From contig JAJFGZ010000052.1 of assembly GCA_021775855.1 (NCBI GenBank), positions 1 to 61,338 on the forward strand: DNA of 61,338 nt. The letters are read 5' to 3'. Made by a program: the position numbers and the translations under genes. Under the pieces are notes generated by a model. That model saw nothing but the letters and a program-made list of their open reading frames with translations, ran no database searches and was not told where the DNA came from. Of the stretch, positions 38,139 through 46,223 are shown in pieces (position 1 is the first letter of the stretch; each line of letters begins with the position of its first letter). Source of the DNA: Hyphomicrobiales bacterium. Its GTDB lineage: Bacteria; Pseudomonadota; Alphaproteobacteria; Rhizobiales; NORP267.

Positions 38139-38906
38139 ATGTCTCATTCAGCAGCTTCACGTGTCCAGGAATTTATCGGCGATCCAGTCTCGGAAGCCCC
38201 GATTGTCGCGCGCGAAAAGCTCGAAGAGATTTTTGCCGATATCCAGGACGATCTGCGCTACGACCATGAACTGAATGGCTGCCTGAATTGCGGTATCTGT
38301 ACCGCGACTTGCCCGGCGGCGCATTACTACGATTTCAGCCCGCGCGAAATCGTCCAGCTGCTGTGGACGGAAAATCTTGAGGGCATCCACGACGCCATGC
38401 AGGAAAAAATCTGGGCCTGCGCTCAATGCTATACCTGCGCCGCGCGCTGCCCTTTCGGCAATTCGCCCGGCGGCCTGATCATGCTGATGCGCGAAACCGC
38501 AATCAAACACGGCATGGAATCGGCCAAGAACGTGCTGCGCCCGTTCAGCCGCGTGATGCTGAAACTGATCTCCACCGGCAACCAATTGTCCCCCGACATG
38601 ATCAACCCAGATCATTTCGCCGACTGGGGGCCGAATATCTGCAAGGTCGACGCGCCGCTGAAAATACTGCGCAAGGCGATCCCGATGCCCACCCTGAACA
38701 CCACGGCGACCGCCTGGGAGGTCAACCTCAAGACCTCGGTAGAGCTGTACACGATCTGGGAAATGACAGGCGTTCTCGATCAGTTGGAGACAATCGACGA
38801 GAACCTGTTCGATGTCATTACCGACATCATGGATGAGAAGCGCGAGGACTGGGATGATTTCCTAGAAGACGCCGAAGACGACGAGGACGACGAGGACGAC
38901 GATTGA
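38139..38906 (+). CDS. shdrC1: sulfur-oxidising heterodisulfide reductase-like subunit HdrC1
   Basis: A 255-residue iron-sulfur protein with two [4Fe-4S] motifs: CLNCGICTATCP (Cys 48, 51, 54, 58) and CAQCYTCAARCP (Cys 94, 97, 100, 104). It is the electron-carrier subunit paired with HdrB1 in the sHdr complex, which works on the oxidation of sulfane sulfur in the cytoplasm. The C-terminus is an extreme acidic tail, EDAEDDEDDEDDD, unusual for the family. It is the first of six sHdr genes in the order C1-B1-A-H-C2-B2. Confidence 0.93.
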   Translation: MSHSAASRVQEFIGDPVSEAPIVAREKLEEIFADIQDDLRYDHELNGCLNCGICTATCPAAHYYDFSPREIVQLLWTENLEGIHDAMQEKIWACAQCYTCAARCPFGNSPGGLIMLMRETAIKHGMESAKNVLRPFSRVMLKLISTGNQLSPDMINPDHFADWGPNICKVDAPLKILRKAIPMPTLNTTATAWEVNLKTSVELYTIWEMTGVLDQLETIDENLFDVITDIMDEKREDWDDFLEDAEDDEDDEDDD

Positions 38907-38948
38907 TCAATCGGCTTTGGCCGGGAGATCTCGAATAAGGAGAATAAG

Positions 38949-40310
38949 ATGACGGGCTCAAAAAACGGCAATGACGGGGAACGTTTCACCGGTCACGGAG
39001 CGGAATGGCGGGACGCCAACCTGTCGCGCGAAGAGGCATTGGTGGCAACCTCCTGGGTCGAGCAGAAAATCGACAAGCGCTCGATGCTGACCAACAAAGA
39101 CCGCGTCGAGGATGTCCGCGACATCATGTGGCAACTGGAAAAAGACGGCGAGATTGTCGTCCACAGGATTCGCGATGAGCACGATCCGGTCACCGTGAAA
39201 ACCCTTTATGGCTGGGACAAGCGGATCCCCACCAACCAGCTCTGGCACCACAAATCCTGCGGTCAGTGCGGCAATATTCCTGGTTACCCGGCGTCGCTGT
39301 TGTGGCTGATGAACGAAATGGACATCCGCTATCTGGACGAGACCGACCAGACCTCGTGCACCGCCTGGAACTACCACGGCTCCGGCATCGGCAATCTGGA
39401 AAGCCTTGCTGCCGTGTTCTTGCGTAATTTTCACCAGGCTTATGTATCGGCGAAAGCCGAAGGTTTGCCGGAGGGGTATTATTTCCCGCTTGTCCATTGC
39501 GGCACGTCTTTCGGCAACTATAAAGAAGTGCGCGGATACCTGCTGAAATCGGCCGAACTGCGTGATCGTGTGAAGAAAATTCTCGCCAAACTGGATAGGC
39601 TTGTCGACGGCAAGCTGCTGATCCCCGAAGAGGTCGTGCATTATTCCGAATGGGTTCATGTGATGCGTAACAAGATCGCCGAGCGTCAGGTGATTGATTG
39701 TTCCAACATCCGGTCCACCATCCACCCCGCCTGTCACGTCTACAAGATGGTCCCCGAGGACGCGATTTACGACGACGATATCCTGGGCGGCAACCGGGTT
39801 GCGGTCTCAACCGGGATCATGGAAGCTCTAGGCACCCAGGTGATCGACTATTCGACCTGGTACGATTGCTGCGGTTTCGGCTTCCGGCACATTATATCGG
39901 AGCGCGAATTTACCCGCTCTTTTGCCATCGATCGCAAGATCCGTGTTGCCATTGACGAGGCCCAGTCGGACGTCATGATCGGTCACGATACAGGTTGCAT
40001 CACAACCCTCGACAAAAACCAGTGGATCGGCAAGGCCGACGGCAAGGAAGTTGATTTGCCGGTGCTGGCGGATTGCCAGTTCGCGGCGCTCGCCTGTGGC
40101 GCCCACCCGTATAAAATCGTCCAGTCTCATTGGCACGCGTCGTCGACCGAAACCCTGATGGAAAAGATGGGGATCGATTGGCGCGCCAAGAAAGCCGAAT
40201 TTGAAGACTATCTGAAAGAGGTCGAAGCCGGTCATCAGGAAAACCTGTACGACCCGCGCCGGATGATCACGTCGGGACCCGGGTTCAAGAGGATTGAAAA
40301 GCGACAATGA
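38949..40310 (+). CDS. shdrB1: sHdr subunit HdrB1 (CCG-domain protein)
   Basis: A 453-residue Cys-rich subunit. A first site has KSCGQCGNIP. The second CCG domain includes HPACHVYK, YDCCGFGFRH and DTGCITTLD; the last lacks the C-x-x-C of canonical HdrB, a feature of HdrB1-type subunits. In methanogen HdrB these cysteines hold non-cubane clusters for disulfide chemistry. The ATG has AAGGAG 6 bases upstream. The C-terminus overlaps shdrA by 4 bases (ATGA). Confidence 0.93.
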   Translation: MTGSKNGNDGERFTGHGAEWRDANLSREEALVATSWVEQKIDKRSMLTNKDRVEDVRDIMWQLEKDGEIVVHRIRDEHDPVTVKTLYGWDKRIPTNQLWHHKSCGQCGNIPGYPASLLWLMNEMDIRYLDETDQTSCTAWNYHGSGIGNLESLAAVFLRNFHQAYVSAKAEGLPEGYYFPLVHCGTSFGNYKEVRGYLLKSAELRDRVKKILAKLDRLVDGKLLIPEEVVHYSEWVHVMRNKIAERQVIDCSNIRSTIHPACHVYKMVPEDAIYDDDILGGNRVAVSTGIMEALGTQVIDYSTWYDCCGFGFRHIISEREFTRSFAIDRKIRVAIDEAQSDVMIGHDTGCITTLDKNQWIGKADGKEVDLPVLADCQFAALACGAHPYKIVQSHWHASSTETLMEKMGIDWRAKKAEFEDYLKEVEAGHQENLYDPRRMITSGPGFKRIEKRQ

Positions 40311-41359
40311 GCAAACCGGTTTTAATTGTAGGTGGTGGACCGGCCGGGCTGGCGGCTGCCCATTCGCTGGCAACCATCGGCCAGAAGAGCATCCTGGTTG
40401 AGAAAGAGGACATTCTGGGCGGCGCCCCGATTCTGTCCGGGTATGCCAGGCTGGTACCGTCCAATGAATGGGCGAAGGACGCCATCGGCGGCATGGTCGA
40501 GCGGGTCGAGAATAATAAACTCGTCACCGTCAAAACCGGGACGAAGGTCGATGAATTTTCAGGCAAGCCGGGCAATTTCTCGGCCAAACTGTCCGACGGC
40601 AAAACCGTCAAGGCCGCGGCCTCGATCCTGTGCACCGGGTTCACCCATTTCGATTCGGTCAACAAGCCCGAATGGGGCTTTGGAACCTTCGAGAATGTGG
40701 TGACCACGACACAGGTCGAGCAGATGATCTCAACCGGACAGGGGGTGCGCTGCCCGTCGGATGGGCGCAAGCCAAAGCGCGTCGCCATTCTACTTTGCGT
40801 CGGGTCCCGGGATCGCCAGATCGGGCGCGAATGGTGCTCGAAAATATGCTGCACCGTCTCCGCCAATCTGGCGATGGAGATCCGCGAGGAGCTGGAAGAT
40901 TGCCACGTTTATATCTACTACATGGATATCCGCACCTTCGGCCTCTACGAGACCGCCTATTACTGGCGCAGCCAGGAGGAGTTCAAGGTCAAGTATATCA
41001 AATCCCGGATCGCCGAGGTGACCCAGAAAGACGACAAGCTGATCGTCAAGGGCGAGGATACGTTGGTCAAGCGCCCGATCACCATCCCCTTCGATATGGT
41101 GGTTCACGCCATCGGCATGGACCCGAACGTCGACAATATGTTGATCTCGTCCATCTTCGGCGTTGATCTGGAACCCCACGGCTTCCTTGGAAAGGGCAAT
41201 GCCTACGGCGAAATCGGCGCAACGTCACGCCCCGGCGTATTTGTCGCCGGCGCCGCCACGTCACCGGAATCGATCGACGATTCCATCGCCCAGGGCCATG
41301 CCGCCGCCATGTCTGCCTTCGCATTGGCGCAGGGCCCAAGCAAAGTCGCCGCGGAGTAG
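40307..41359 (+). CDS. shdrA: sHdr subunit HdrA, FAD protein
   Basis: A 350-residue flavoprotein of the short HdrA type. It starts with the dinucleotide fold VGGGPAGLAAAHSLA at about 8-22, has CVGSRDR (about 165), a Cys group GREWCSKICCTVSAN that resembles the iron-sulfur motif of HdrA, and the FAD-domain end RPGVFVAGAATSPESIDDS. It lacks the extra ferredoxin domains of archaeal HdrA, so it is the sulfur-oxidiser form, expected to take electrons from the disulfide/persulfide chemistry. It is coupled to shdrB1. Confidence 0.94.
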   Translation: MSKPVLIVGGGPAGLAAAHSLATIGQKSILVEKEDILGGAPILSGYARLVPSNEWAKDAIGGMVERVENNKLVTVKTGTKVDEFSGKPGNFSAKLSDGKTVKAAASILCTGFTHFDSVNKPEWGFGTFENVVTTTQVEQMISTGQGVRCPSDGRKPKRVAILLCVGSRDRQIGREWCSKICCTVSANLAMEIREELEDCHVYIYYMDIRTFGLYETAYYWRSQEEFKVKYIKSRIAEVTQKDDKLIVKGEDTLVKRPITIPFDMVVHAIGMDPNVDNMLISSIFGVDLEPHGFLGKGNAYGEIGATSRPGVFVAGAATSPESIDDSIAQGHAAAMSAFALAQGPSKVAAE

Positions 41360-41369
41360 GAACGCGCCC

Positions 41370-42233
41370 GTGGCCACCCTCCTGCAAAAACTAAGCGGCA
41401 AAGCGGTATCGCCGGAACGCGTACGTCTTGAGCTGAGTGGCCCGATCCTGACCCAAACCTTCCAGGTACTGATCAGGGGATGCGAACCGCTCGGCGGGGT
41501 CGAGCGCTATATCGACGTGCTGAAGCTGAAGGCCGGCATGTTCCATGACGCCCTGGCGGGCGGCAAGGTGGAGACACTTGAACTCGACACCCTGATGGGC
41601 TTGTGCACCTTTATGGCGACCGTGCGCCGGCGGATCGGCGCCTACCTCGACCCGGCAGGCTTTGCCCGGATAAAGTCCGCCCTGGTCGAACTGTTGGACA
41701 ATGCCCGCGACACCACGACAACGGATCAGCGCTGGCAGGCCTTTTGCGCCAGTTTCCCGCAAGATAAAAAACACCGCTGGGTGCGCGATCTGGCGGGCGA
41801 AGTGCTGCACAATACCGATCCCGAGCGTTACCCGCTGATGGCCCGTTGGGTCTGGGATGCCAAGGCCAATACCGGCGTGGTGCGCGAAATCTGGCACGGC
41901 GACAATGTGGACCACATGACGATCCCCGTGCCGGACCAATACGAGACCTATATGGTTCTGCGCGAGGAATTGTCACAATTCCTGACCGCCAACGGCGTGT
42001 TCCGGGATTGTCTCCAATATGTCGATTTGCTCAGTGCGCAGATATACGCCGATTATATATCGGCCCAGGGCGGGTCTTATCTGAAGGCCGATTTTACGTC
42101 CGAAACCGACCCTATGGAGCATACCCGCAGAATTCTCGGCCTGGATGGCGTCAAGCCAGGCTCCACCCGCACCCGCCTGAAAGCCATCGACGGCGAAGCC
42201 TTCGTCCTCGATGACGTGAAACTTCTCGATTGA
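41370..42233 (+). CDS. conserved sHdr-cluster protein H
   Basis: A 287-residue protein with no recognised domain, soluble and helical, with only a few cysteines. Its position between shdrA and shdrC2 is the place of the conserved unknown gene H of C1-B1-A-H-C2-B2 clusters. The GTG start at 41370 has GGAGTAGG just upstream and lies 10 bases after the shdrA stop; the frame is open much further into shdrA, but upstream starts would overlap a real gene. WHGDNVDHMTIPVPDQYETY is a conspicuous block. Function is unknown. Confidence 0.8.
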   Translation: MATLLQKLSGKAVSPERVRLELSGPILTQTFQVLIRGCEPLGGVERYIDVLKLKAGMFHDALAGGKVETLELDTLMGLCTFMATVRRRIGAYLDPAGFARIKSALVELLDNARDTTTTDQRWQAFCASFPQDKKHRWVRDLAGEVLHNTDPERYPLMARWVWDAKANTGVVREIWHGDNVDHMTIPVPDQYETYMVLREELSQFLTANGVFRDCLQYVDLLSAQIYADYISAQGGSYLKADFTSETDPMEHTRRILGLDGVKPGSTRTRLKAIDGEAFVLDDVKLLD

Positions 42234-42247
42234 AATAGAGCCAGCTC

Positions 42248-43036
42248 ATGCCGATTCATGAAGAACATCTGATCCGACCGGAAAATCTCTCGACCCACGA
42301 TGACCTGATTATCGACGGGATCGACGTCTCCGGCCATTGGAGCACATTCATCGAATCCCGCGTTGTCACCGATTATAACGAAGCCATCGAAGAAGAAATT
42401 TCGAACCTGCCGGGCGGCGAATTTATTCACCGCTGCTGGCAATGCGGCTCGTGCACCAATTCCTGCACCGTCAACGCGGTCAATCCGGAGTTTAACCCGC
42501 GCTACTGGATCTACCTCATCCGTATGGGGATGGAGAGCGAGTTGTTGCGCGATAAGGACATTATCTGGCAGTGCGTCAGCTGCAACAAATGCACCTATGC
42601 CTGCCCTCGCGACGTATTCCCGGAAGGGGTCATGAAAGCAACGGCCCATTGGCTCGAATTGAAGGGCCACACGCCGAAATCGCCGTCGACAATATTCGAC
42701 GAGATTTTCACCGGCCAGGTGGTCGAGACCGGCAAGATCGAGGAAGGCCGGATCCTGCGCAGCTTCTTCAAGCGTACTGGCCAATCGTTGATGCAGGACT
42801 GGGTAATCACCATGGTGCAGCGGATGATCGCCCGGCTGCCCGTAAAAATGCTATTTGCCTTGGGTTGGGGCGGCGTTTTCAAGCCGCGCACCAGCCAGTG
42901 GGCCAGGGCCCGCTCGGCGATCAACGAATATATTGTGGAGAAGGAAGAGGATCATCGCCAGGCCCTTGGCCTCGACGATCTGGTCGATCTTGCAAAACAG
43001 GAATTGTCGCCGGGCGAAACTCGGCCGGCCGATTAG
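42248..43036 (+). CDS. shdrC2: sHdr subunit HdrC2
   Basis: A 262-residue iron-sulfur protein. The first cluster reads CWQCGSCTNSCTVNAVNP, with Thr in place of the usual Pro after the fourth Cys. The second is CVSCNKCTYACPRD. A helical C-terminal part follows, with an amphipathic stretch LPVKMLFALGWGG. It pairs with HdrB2 in the second half of the sHdr complex. ATG 42248 is 14 bases after gene H. Confidence 0.93.
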   Translation: MPIHEEHLIRPENLSTHDDLIIDGIDVSGHWSTFIESRVVTDYNEAIEEEISNLPGGEFIHRCWQCGSCTNSCTVNAVNPEFNPRYWIYLIRMGMESELLRDKDIIWQCVSCNKCTYACPRDVFPEGVMKATAHWLELKGHTPKSPSTIFDEIFTGQVVETGKIEEGRILRSFFKRTGQSLMQDWVITMVQRMIARLPVKMLFALGWGGVFKPRTSQWARARSAINEYIVEKEEDHRQALGLDDLVDLAKQELSPGETRPAD

Positions 43037-43045
43037 GAGTAAACC

Positions 43046-43981
43046 ATGCCGTCGGACAAAAAAGATTTTAAGAAAGTTGCCTATTATCCCGGTTGTGCGC
43101 TGGAAGGCACGGCGCACGCTTACGACCGCTCCACGAGAGCGGTCGGGAACGCGCTTGGTCTTGAGCTCGAAGAGGTCAAGAACTGGAATTGCTGCGGGGC
43201 GATGGAGGTCAAGAATATCGACCCCAAAATCCAGACTTATCTGTCGTCGCGGGTTATGTCGATTGCAGCCAACGAGATGGGACACGACGTGGTCATGGCG
43301 CCCTGCAACGGTTGCTACCACAATCTGAAAAAGGCTGAATTCGACCTCCAGAACGACGCCGAATCCCGCTCCGTTGTTGAGCGGATATCCACCAAAGCTG
43401 GCCACGACACCTATCAGGCAGGTCAGGTTGAGACGATCCACGCGCTCGACTGGATCAAGGACGAGATCGGCGAAGAGGGCCTCAGGGAACGCACCAAGGA
43501 TGCGCTGAAGGGTCTCAAGGTCGCGAATTATTACGGCTGCATGTATACCCGCCCCCGGCACATCTTCCCCGAAAAAGACCAAGGAGAGGGAAGCGAATCC
43601 TCTTCGCAGCCCCATTTCATGGACGACCTGCTGGCGGCGGCCGGCGCTGAAAACGTTGATTTTCCACTAAAAACCGCATGCTGCGGCGGCGCCCATACGC
43701 TTTCGGATTCGGACACCTCGACGCTGCTGGTCACCAACATTCTGAAAGCCGCCGAAGCATCGGGCGCCGAGGTGATTGCCACCGAATGCCCGACCTGCCA
43801 TAGCGGCCTGGAAATGCACCAGATCCGGGCAGAAAAAACGCTTGGATACAAATCCAGCGTAAAAATCGTCTATTTCACCCAATTGCTCGGCCTGGCGCTT
43901 GGACTGGATGAAAAAACCGTCGGCCTGCACGAAAACATCTCGGATTCGACCGGCCTGTTGCGGGAAAAAGGCATCGCATGA
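43046..43981 (+). CDS. shdrB2: sHdr subunit HdrB2 (CCG-domain protein)
   Basis: A 311-residue subunit with two full CCG domains: YYPGCALEG, WNCCGAMEV and APCNGCYHN in the first, and YYGCMYTRP, TACCGGAHT and ECPTCHSG in the second. These ligate the two non-cubane clusters seen in HdrB. It probably carries the sulfur- or lipoamide-handling site of the complex. It ends in ATGA, overlapping the small Cys protein gene by 4 bases. Confidence 0.94.
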   Translation: MPSDKKDFKKVAYYPGCALEGTAHAYDRSTRAVGNALGLELEEVKNWNCCGAMEVKNIDPKIQTYLSSRVMSIAANEMGHDVVMAPCNGCYHNLKKAEFDLQNDAESRSVVERISTKAGHDTYQAGQVETIHALDWIKDEIGEEGLRERTKDALKGLKVANYYGCMYTRPRHIFPEKDQGEGSESSSQPHFMDDLLAAAGAENVDFPLKTACCGGAHTLSDSDTSTLLVTNILKAAEASGAEVIATECPTCHSGLEMHQIRAEKTLGYKSSVKIVYFTQLLGLALGLDEKTVGLHENISDSTGLLREKGIA

Positions 43982-44394
43982 AATCTTTAGCGCAAATCGG
44001 TACCGATCTGAATGTTGTTCGCGCCAGCCTGAGCACTGCCGGGCAAGCTGAATTTCTGCTGAAATCCGGCGAACAGGTGCTTGAGAACTGGAACGCCGCG
44101 AAAGGCAATGATCCTACCTCGGACCGCAAGGAAGGTTTCCGCCTCCTGGCGCTCCACCGCCAGGGCGCCAAAGGTGACGCCAGCTTCAATGCCTGCCGCG
44201 AAACATGCCGCGAACTTGTCTACCATTATAATCTTGTGACGATGGAGCCGGATCATCCTGAGGCCAATAAACGTCTTGAGATGATGCAGATGGTTGCCAT
44301 GCACCTGTATTTGTTTGTAAACGGAAAAATCCAGGTTGACGGCCTTGGCGAGTTTTGTTGTTCTTCAAAGGGAATGCGTCAGACAACCGGTTAA
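43978..44394 (+). CDS. small cysteine-containing sHdr-cluster protein
   Basis: A 138-residue protein translationally coupled to shdrB2 and placed just before lbpA. It has two pairs of Cys: ACRETCREL (about 73-77) and EFCCSSKG near the C-terminus. The rest is helical (LEMMQMVAMHLYLFV). No known domain is recognised. Its coupling to the sHdr genes suggests a partner or assembly factor of HdrB2/LbpA. Confidence 0.75.
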   Translation: MKSLAQIGTDLNVVRASLSTAGQAEFLLKSGEQVLENWNAAKGNDPTSDRKEGFRLLALHRQGAKGDASFNACRETCRELVYHYNLVTMEPDHPEANKRLEMMQMVAMHLYLFVNGKIQVDGLGEFCCSSKGMRQTTG

Positions 44395-44424
44395 GCTGCG
44401 GAATAGATTTGAGGATTGAGGAAT

Positions 44425-44865
44425 ATGCCGACAGTTCGAGGATGTCATTTACCCGACGATCTGCTGTACGACGTCGAAAACCATATCTGGTTCCGGGAAA
44501 CCGGCGACGGCAATGTTCGGCTCGGCATGACCACGATCGCGACCGCCATGGCGGGCGAACTTGTTGCTTTCACACCTAAAAAGGTAGGCCGGTCAGTCAA
44601 GCAGGGGCGCTCCTGTGCAACCGTTGAATCGGGAAAATGGGTTGGCCCGGCAAAATCGGCGGCCAGCGGCGAAGTGATTGAAATCAACGGCGAACTTGTC
44701 GAAGCACCATCGATTGCCAACGAAGATCCCTATGATCGCGGCTGGATGGTGGTTTTGAAACCGGATGATTGGGATAGCGTCAAGTCGACGTTGACTATAG
44801 GCACGGACGTGACCCCCGGATACGAAGCCAAAATGGACGCGGACGGATTTGCCGGCTGCGAATAG
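44425..44865 (+). CDS. lbpA: lipoate-binding protein LbpA (GcvH-like)
   Basis: A 146-residue GcvH-fold protein. The lipoylated Lys is at about 71 in CATVESGKWVGPAKS, inside the beta-hairpin expected for GcvH. GRSVKQG lies upstream of it. LbpA is the lipoyl carrier that receives sulfur intermediates from the sHdr complex; it is not the glycine-cleavage H protein. No gcvT/gcvP is near, while lip genes and a dedicated ligase lie 6-12 kb upstream. ATG 44425 has GGATTGAGGA in front. Confidence 0.94.
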   Translation: MPTVRGCHLPDDLLYDVENHIWFRETGDGNVRLGMTTIATAMAGELVAFTPKKVGRSVKQGRSCATVESGKWVGPAKSAASGEVIEINGELVEAPSIANEDPYDRGWMVVLKPDDWDSVKSTLTIGTDVTPGYEAKMDADGFAGCE

Positions 44866-44880
44866 CAGAATTTTGCTATT
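44861..44880. repeat. near-perfect 20-base palindrome between lbpA and the ArsR gene
   Basis: AATAGCA-GAATTT-TGCTATT: the outer 7-base arms are perfect and the middle is AATT, so one pair is mismatched. It contains the lbpA stop codon (44863-44865). It could be a hairpin that ends the shdr transcript or an operator for the ArsR gene 78 bases downstream; no T-run follows, which favours an operator or attenuation element. Confidence 0.4.
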
Positions 44881-44958
44881 ACTGGTATAGTTGCAACCTT
44901 GTCAAAAACCGGATTGAGTGATTTTGGCCTCGCGCGCCAAAGACCCCAAGGAGAATCG

Positions 44959-45288
44959 ATGGATATCGCATTGCTGCAGGAGAACGCCGCAAGGGCCAGC
45001 GCGCTTTTGAGTACAATGTCGAATAAATGGCGTTTGCTGATCCTGTGCCATCTTGCCGAAACCGAGTTGCCGGTTTACGAACTCGAAAAACTGATTGGCC
45101 TGAGCCAGTCGGCACTGTCGCAGCATTTAGCTATTCTGCGCCGGGAAAAGCTGGTCCAGACCCGCCGCCAGTCCCAGTCGATCTATTATTCTCTGGCAAG
45201 CGAGGAAGCCGGCGTGATCATGCACGCCCTATACGATCTCTATTGCAATGTTGACGAGAAAGCCGATACCGCGCTGGTGGCGGGGTAG
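44959..45288 (+). CDS. ArsR family repressor with two cysteines (sHdrR/BigR-like)
   Basis: A 109-residue winged-helix repressor. The helix-turn-helix is at about 48-66 (IGLSQSALSQHLAILR). Two Cys, at about 30 (LILCHL) and 96 (LYCNV), occupy the positions of the sulfane-sulfur-sensing pair in BigR/SqrR/sHdrR proteins; a persulfide bridge between them releases DNA. The ATG at 44959 with AAGGAGA is chosen over the open frame from 44899. It is the best candidate to bind TTCTAATATAA. No such element is in its own promoter; the palindrome at 44861 may be its operator. Confidence 0.9.
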   Translation: MDIALLQENAARASALLSTMSNKWRLLILCHLAETELPVYELEKLIGLSQSALSQHLAILRREKLVQTRRQSQSIYYSLASEEAGVIMHALYDLYCNVDEKADTALVAG

Positions 45289-45319
45289 AGCCTGGGTTGC
45301 CGCAGGAACGAGAATTGTC

Positions 45320-45655
45320 CTATAGGCAGCCGATCAGTTTTTCCATGCGATCCCGGTTGAACGACGACCAGTCCTGAATCAATTCCTGTTCGGTGACGGC
45401 TGAATTTTCGCCCACCACAAATCGGTAAAAGGTGTCCAGAAACCGGTCGAGGGTTTCGGCCATTTCCATGGTACGCAGGTCGTCCCTGGTCCACCCGATA
45501 TAGAAACCTTCCTTGCGGAAGTCTTTAAATGTTGCGCTGGCGCCGGCAAGATCCAGCAATTTATTTAGCCTTGCAATGTCCTCACGAATGAGTTGTGACT
45601 GGAATGGACTGTCGACATTGTTTGCCGCATTTGTGAGATCTTCCAGGAGTTTCAT
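45320..45655 (-). CDS. unknown soluble protein in the sulfur regulon
   Basis: A 111-residue charged helical protein with a C-terminal SSFNRDRMEKLIGCL and one Cys near the end. No family is recognised. The ATG at 45655 is preferred over the longer frame to 45796, which would cover the operator at 45691. It is divergent from the DUF442 gene and shares the operator region, so it is probably induced with the sulfur genes. Confidence 0.65.
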   Translation of the reverse strand: MKLLEDLTNAANNVDSPFQSQLIREDIARLNKLLDLAGASATFKDFRKEGFYIGWTRDDLRTMEMAETLDRFLDTFYRFVVGENSAVTEQELIQDWSSFNRDRMEKLIGCL

Positions 45656-45690
45656 CACGGTCTGCCATCGCTGCGAATTGGCGCATTGTA

Positions 45691-45711
45691 AATTAGAGTA
45701 TTCTAATATAA
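45691..45711. promoter_or_regulatory. sulfur-regulon element in a divergent promoter
   Basis: TTCTAATATAA (45701-45711) is exact. With the preceding AATTAGAGTA it forms ATTAGA-GTA-TTCTAAT, an inverted repeat. It lies 36 bases before the unknown gene (minus) and 76 bases before the DUF442 gene (plus) and could control both. Confidence 0.7.
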
Positions 45712-45786
45712 AATATCGCCAACATCCATTAATCAATCTCGTCCGGCAGTGCCGGACCAAAGCATATAACAAGGGACTAAAGATCA

Positions 45787-46200
45787 ATGAAATCATTTTC
45801 GCTGGAATCGGACCTTCACGTGACCGGACAAATCACCTCCGATGATATCGCAGCCGCGGCGGCGAAGGGTATCAAGACGATTATCAATTTGCGCCCCGAC
45901 GGGGAAAAAGACGGCAACTATCTGAAGGCCCAGGAGGCCAGCAAGATCGCCGGCGAGCACGACATCAATTATTGCCATATCCCGGTTGTTCCTGACCAGG
46001 TCAATGACCAGAATATTGCGGATTTCGCCAAGGTAGTGGCCGAGCTGCCGGGTCCAATCCTGGCCCATTGCGGCACCGGAAAACGGGTAGCAATTCTCTG
46101 GGCGTTGTCCAATCCAGGTGGGCTGTCGGCGAAGAAAATTCTCGCTGTTGCCGAGGCCGCTGGTCACGACCTGTCGCCCCTCGAGCCCCGGCTCGGCTAA
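45787..46200 (+). CDS. DUF442 (Blh N-domain) sulfurtransferase
   Basis: A 137-residue protein with the cysteine-phosphatase-like fold of DUF442/TIGR01244. The active loop is HCGTGKRVAILWAL, with Cys 95 and Arg 100 (C-x5-R). In Blh proteins this domain is fused to a persulfide dioxygenase and acts as sulfurtransferase; here the two are separate genes (dioxygenase at 27600). An exact regulon element is 76 bases upstream, supporting control by sulfane sulfur. Confidence 0.88.
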   Translation: MKSFSLESDLHVTGQITSDDIAAAAAKGIKTIINLRPDGEKDGNYLKAQEASKIAGEHDINYCHIPVVPDQVNDQNIADFAKVVAELPGPILAHCGTGKRVAILWALSNPGGLSAKKILAVAEAAGHDLSPLEPRLG

Positions 46201-46223
46201 TTGATGTGCGTTGATGCCTGACT

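Noticed and set aside
44425..44865. Glycine cleavage H protein
   Set aside because: The GcvH-like sequence is accompanied by sHdr and lipoate-assembly genes and no gcvT or gcvP, so LbpA is the better call.
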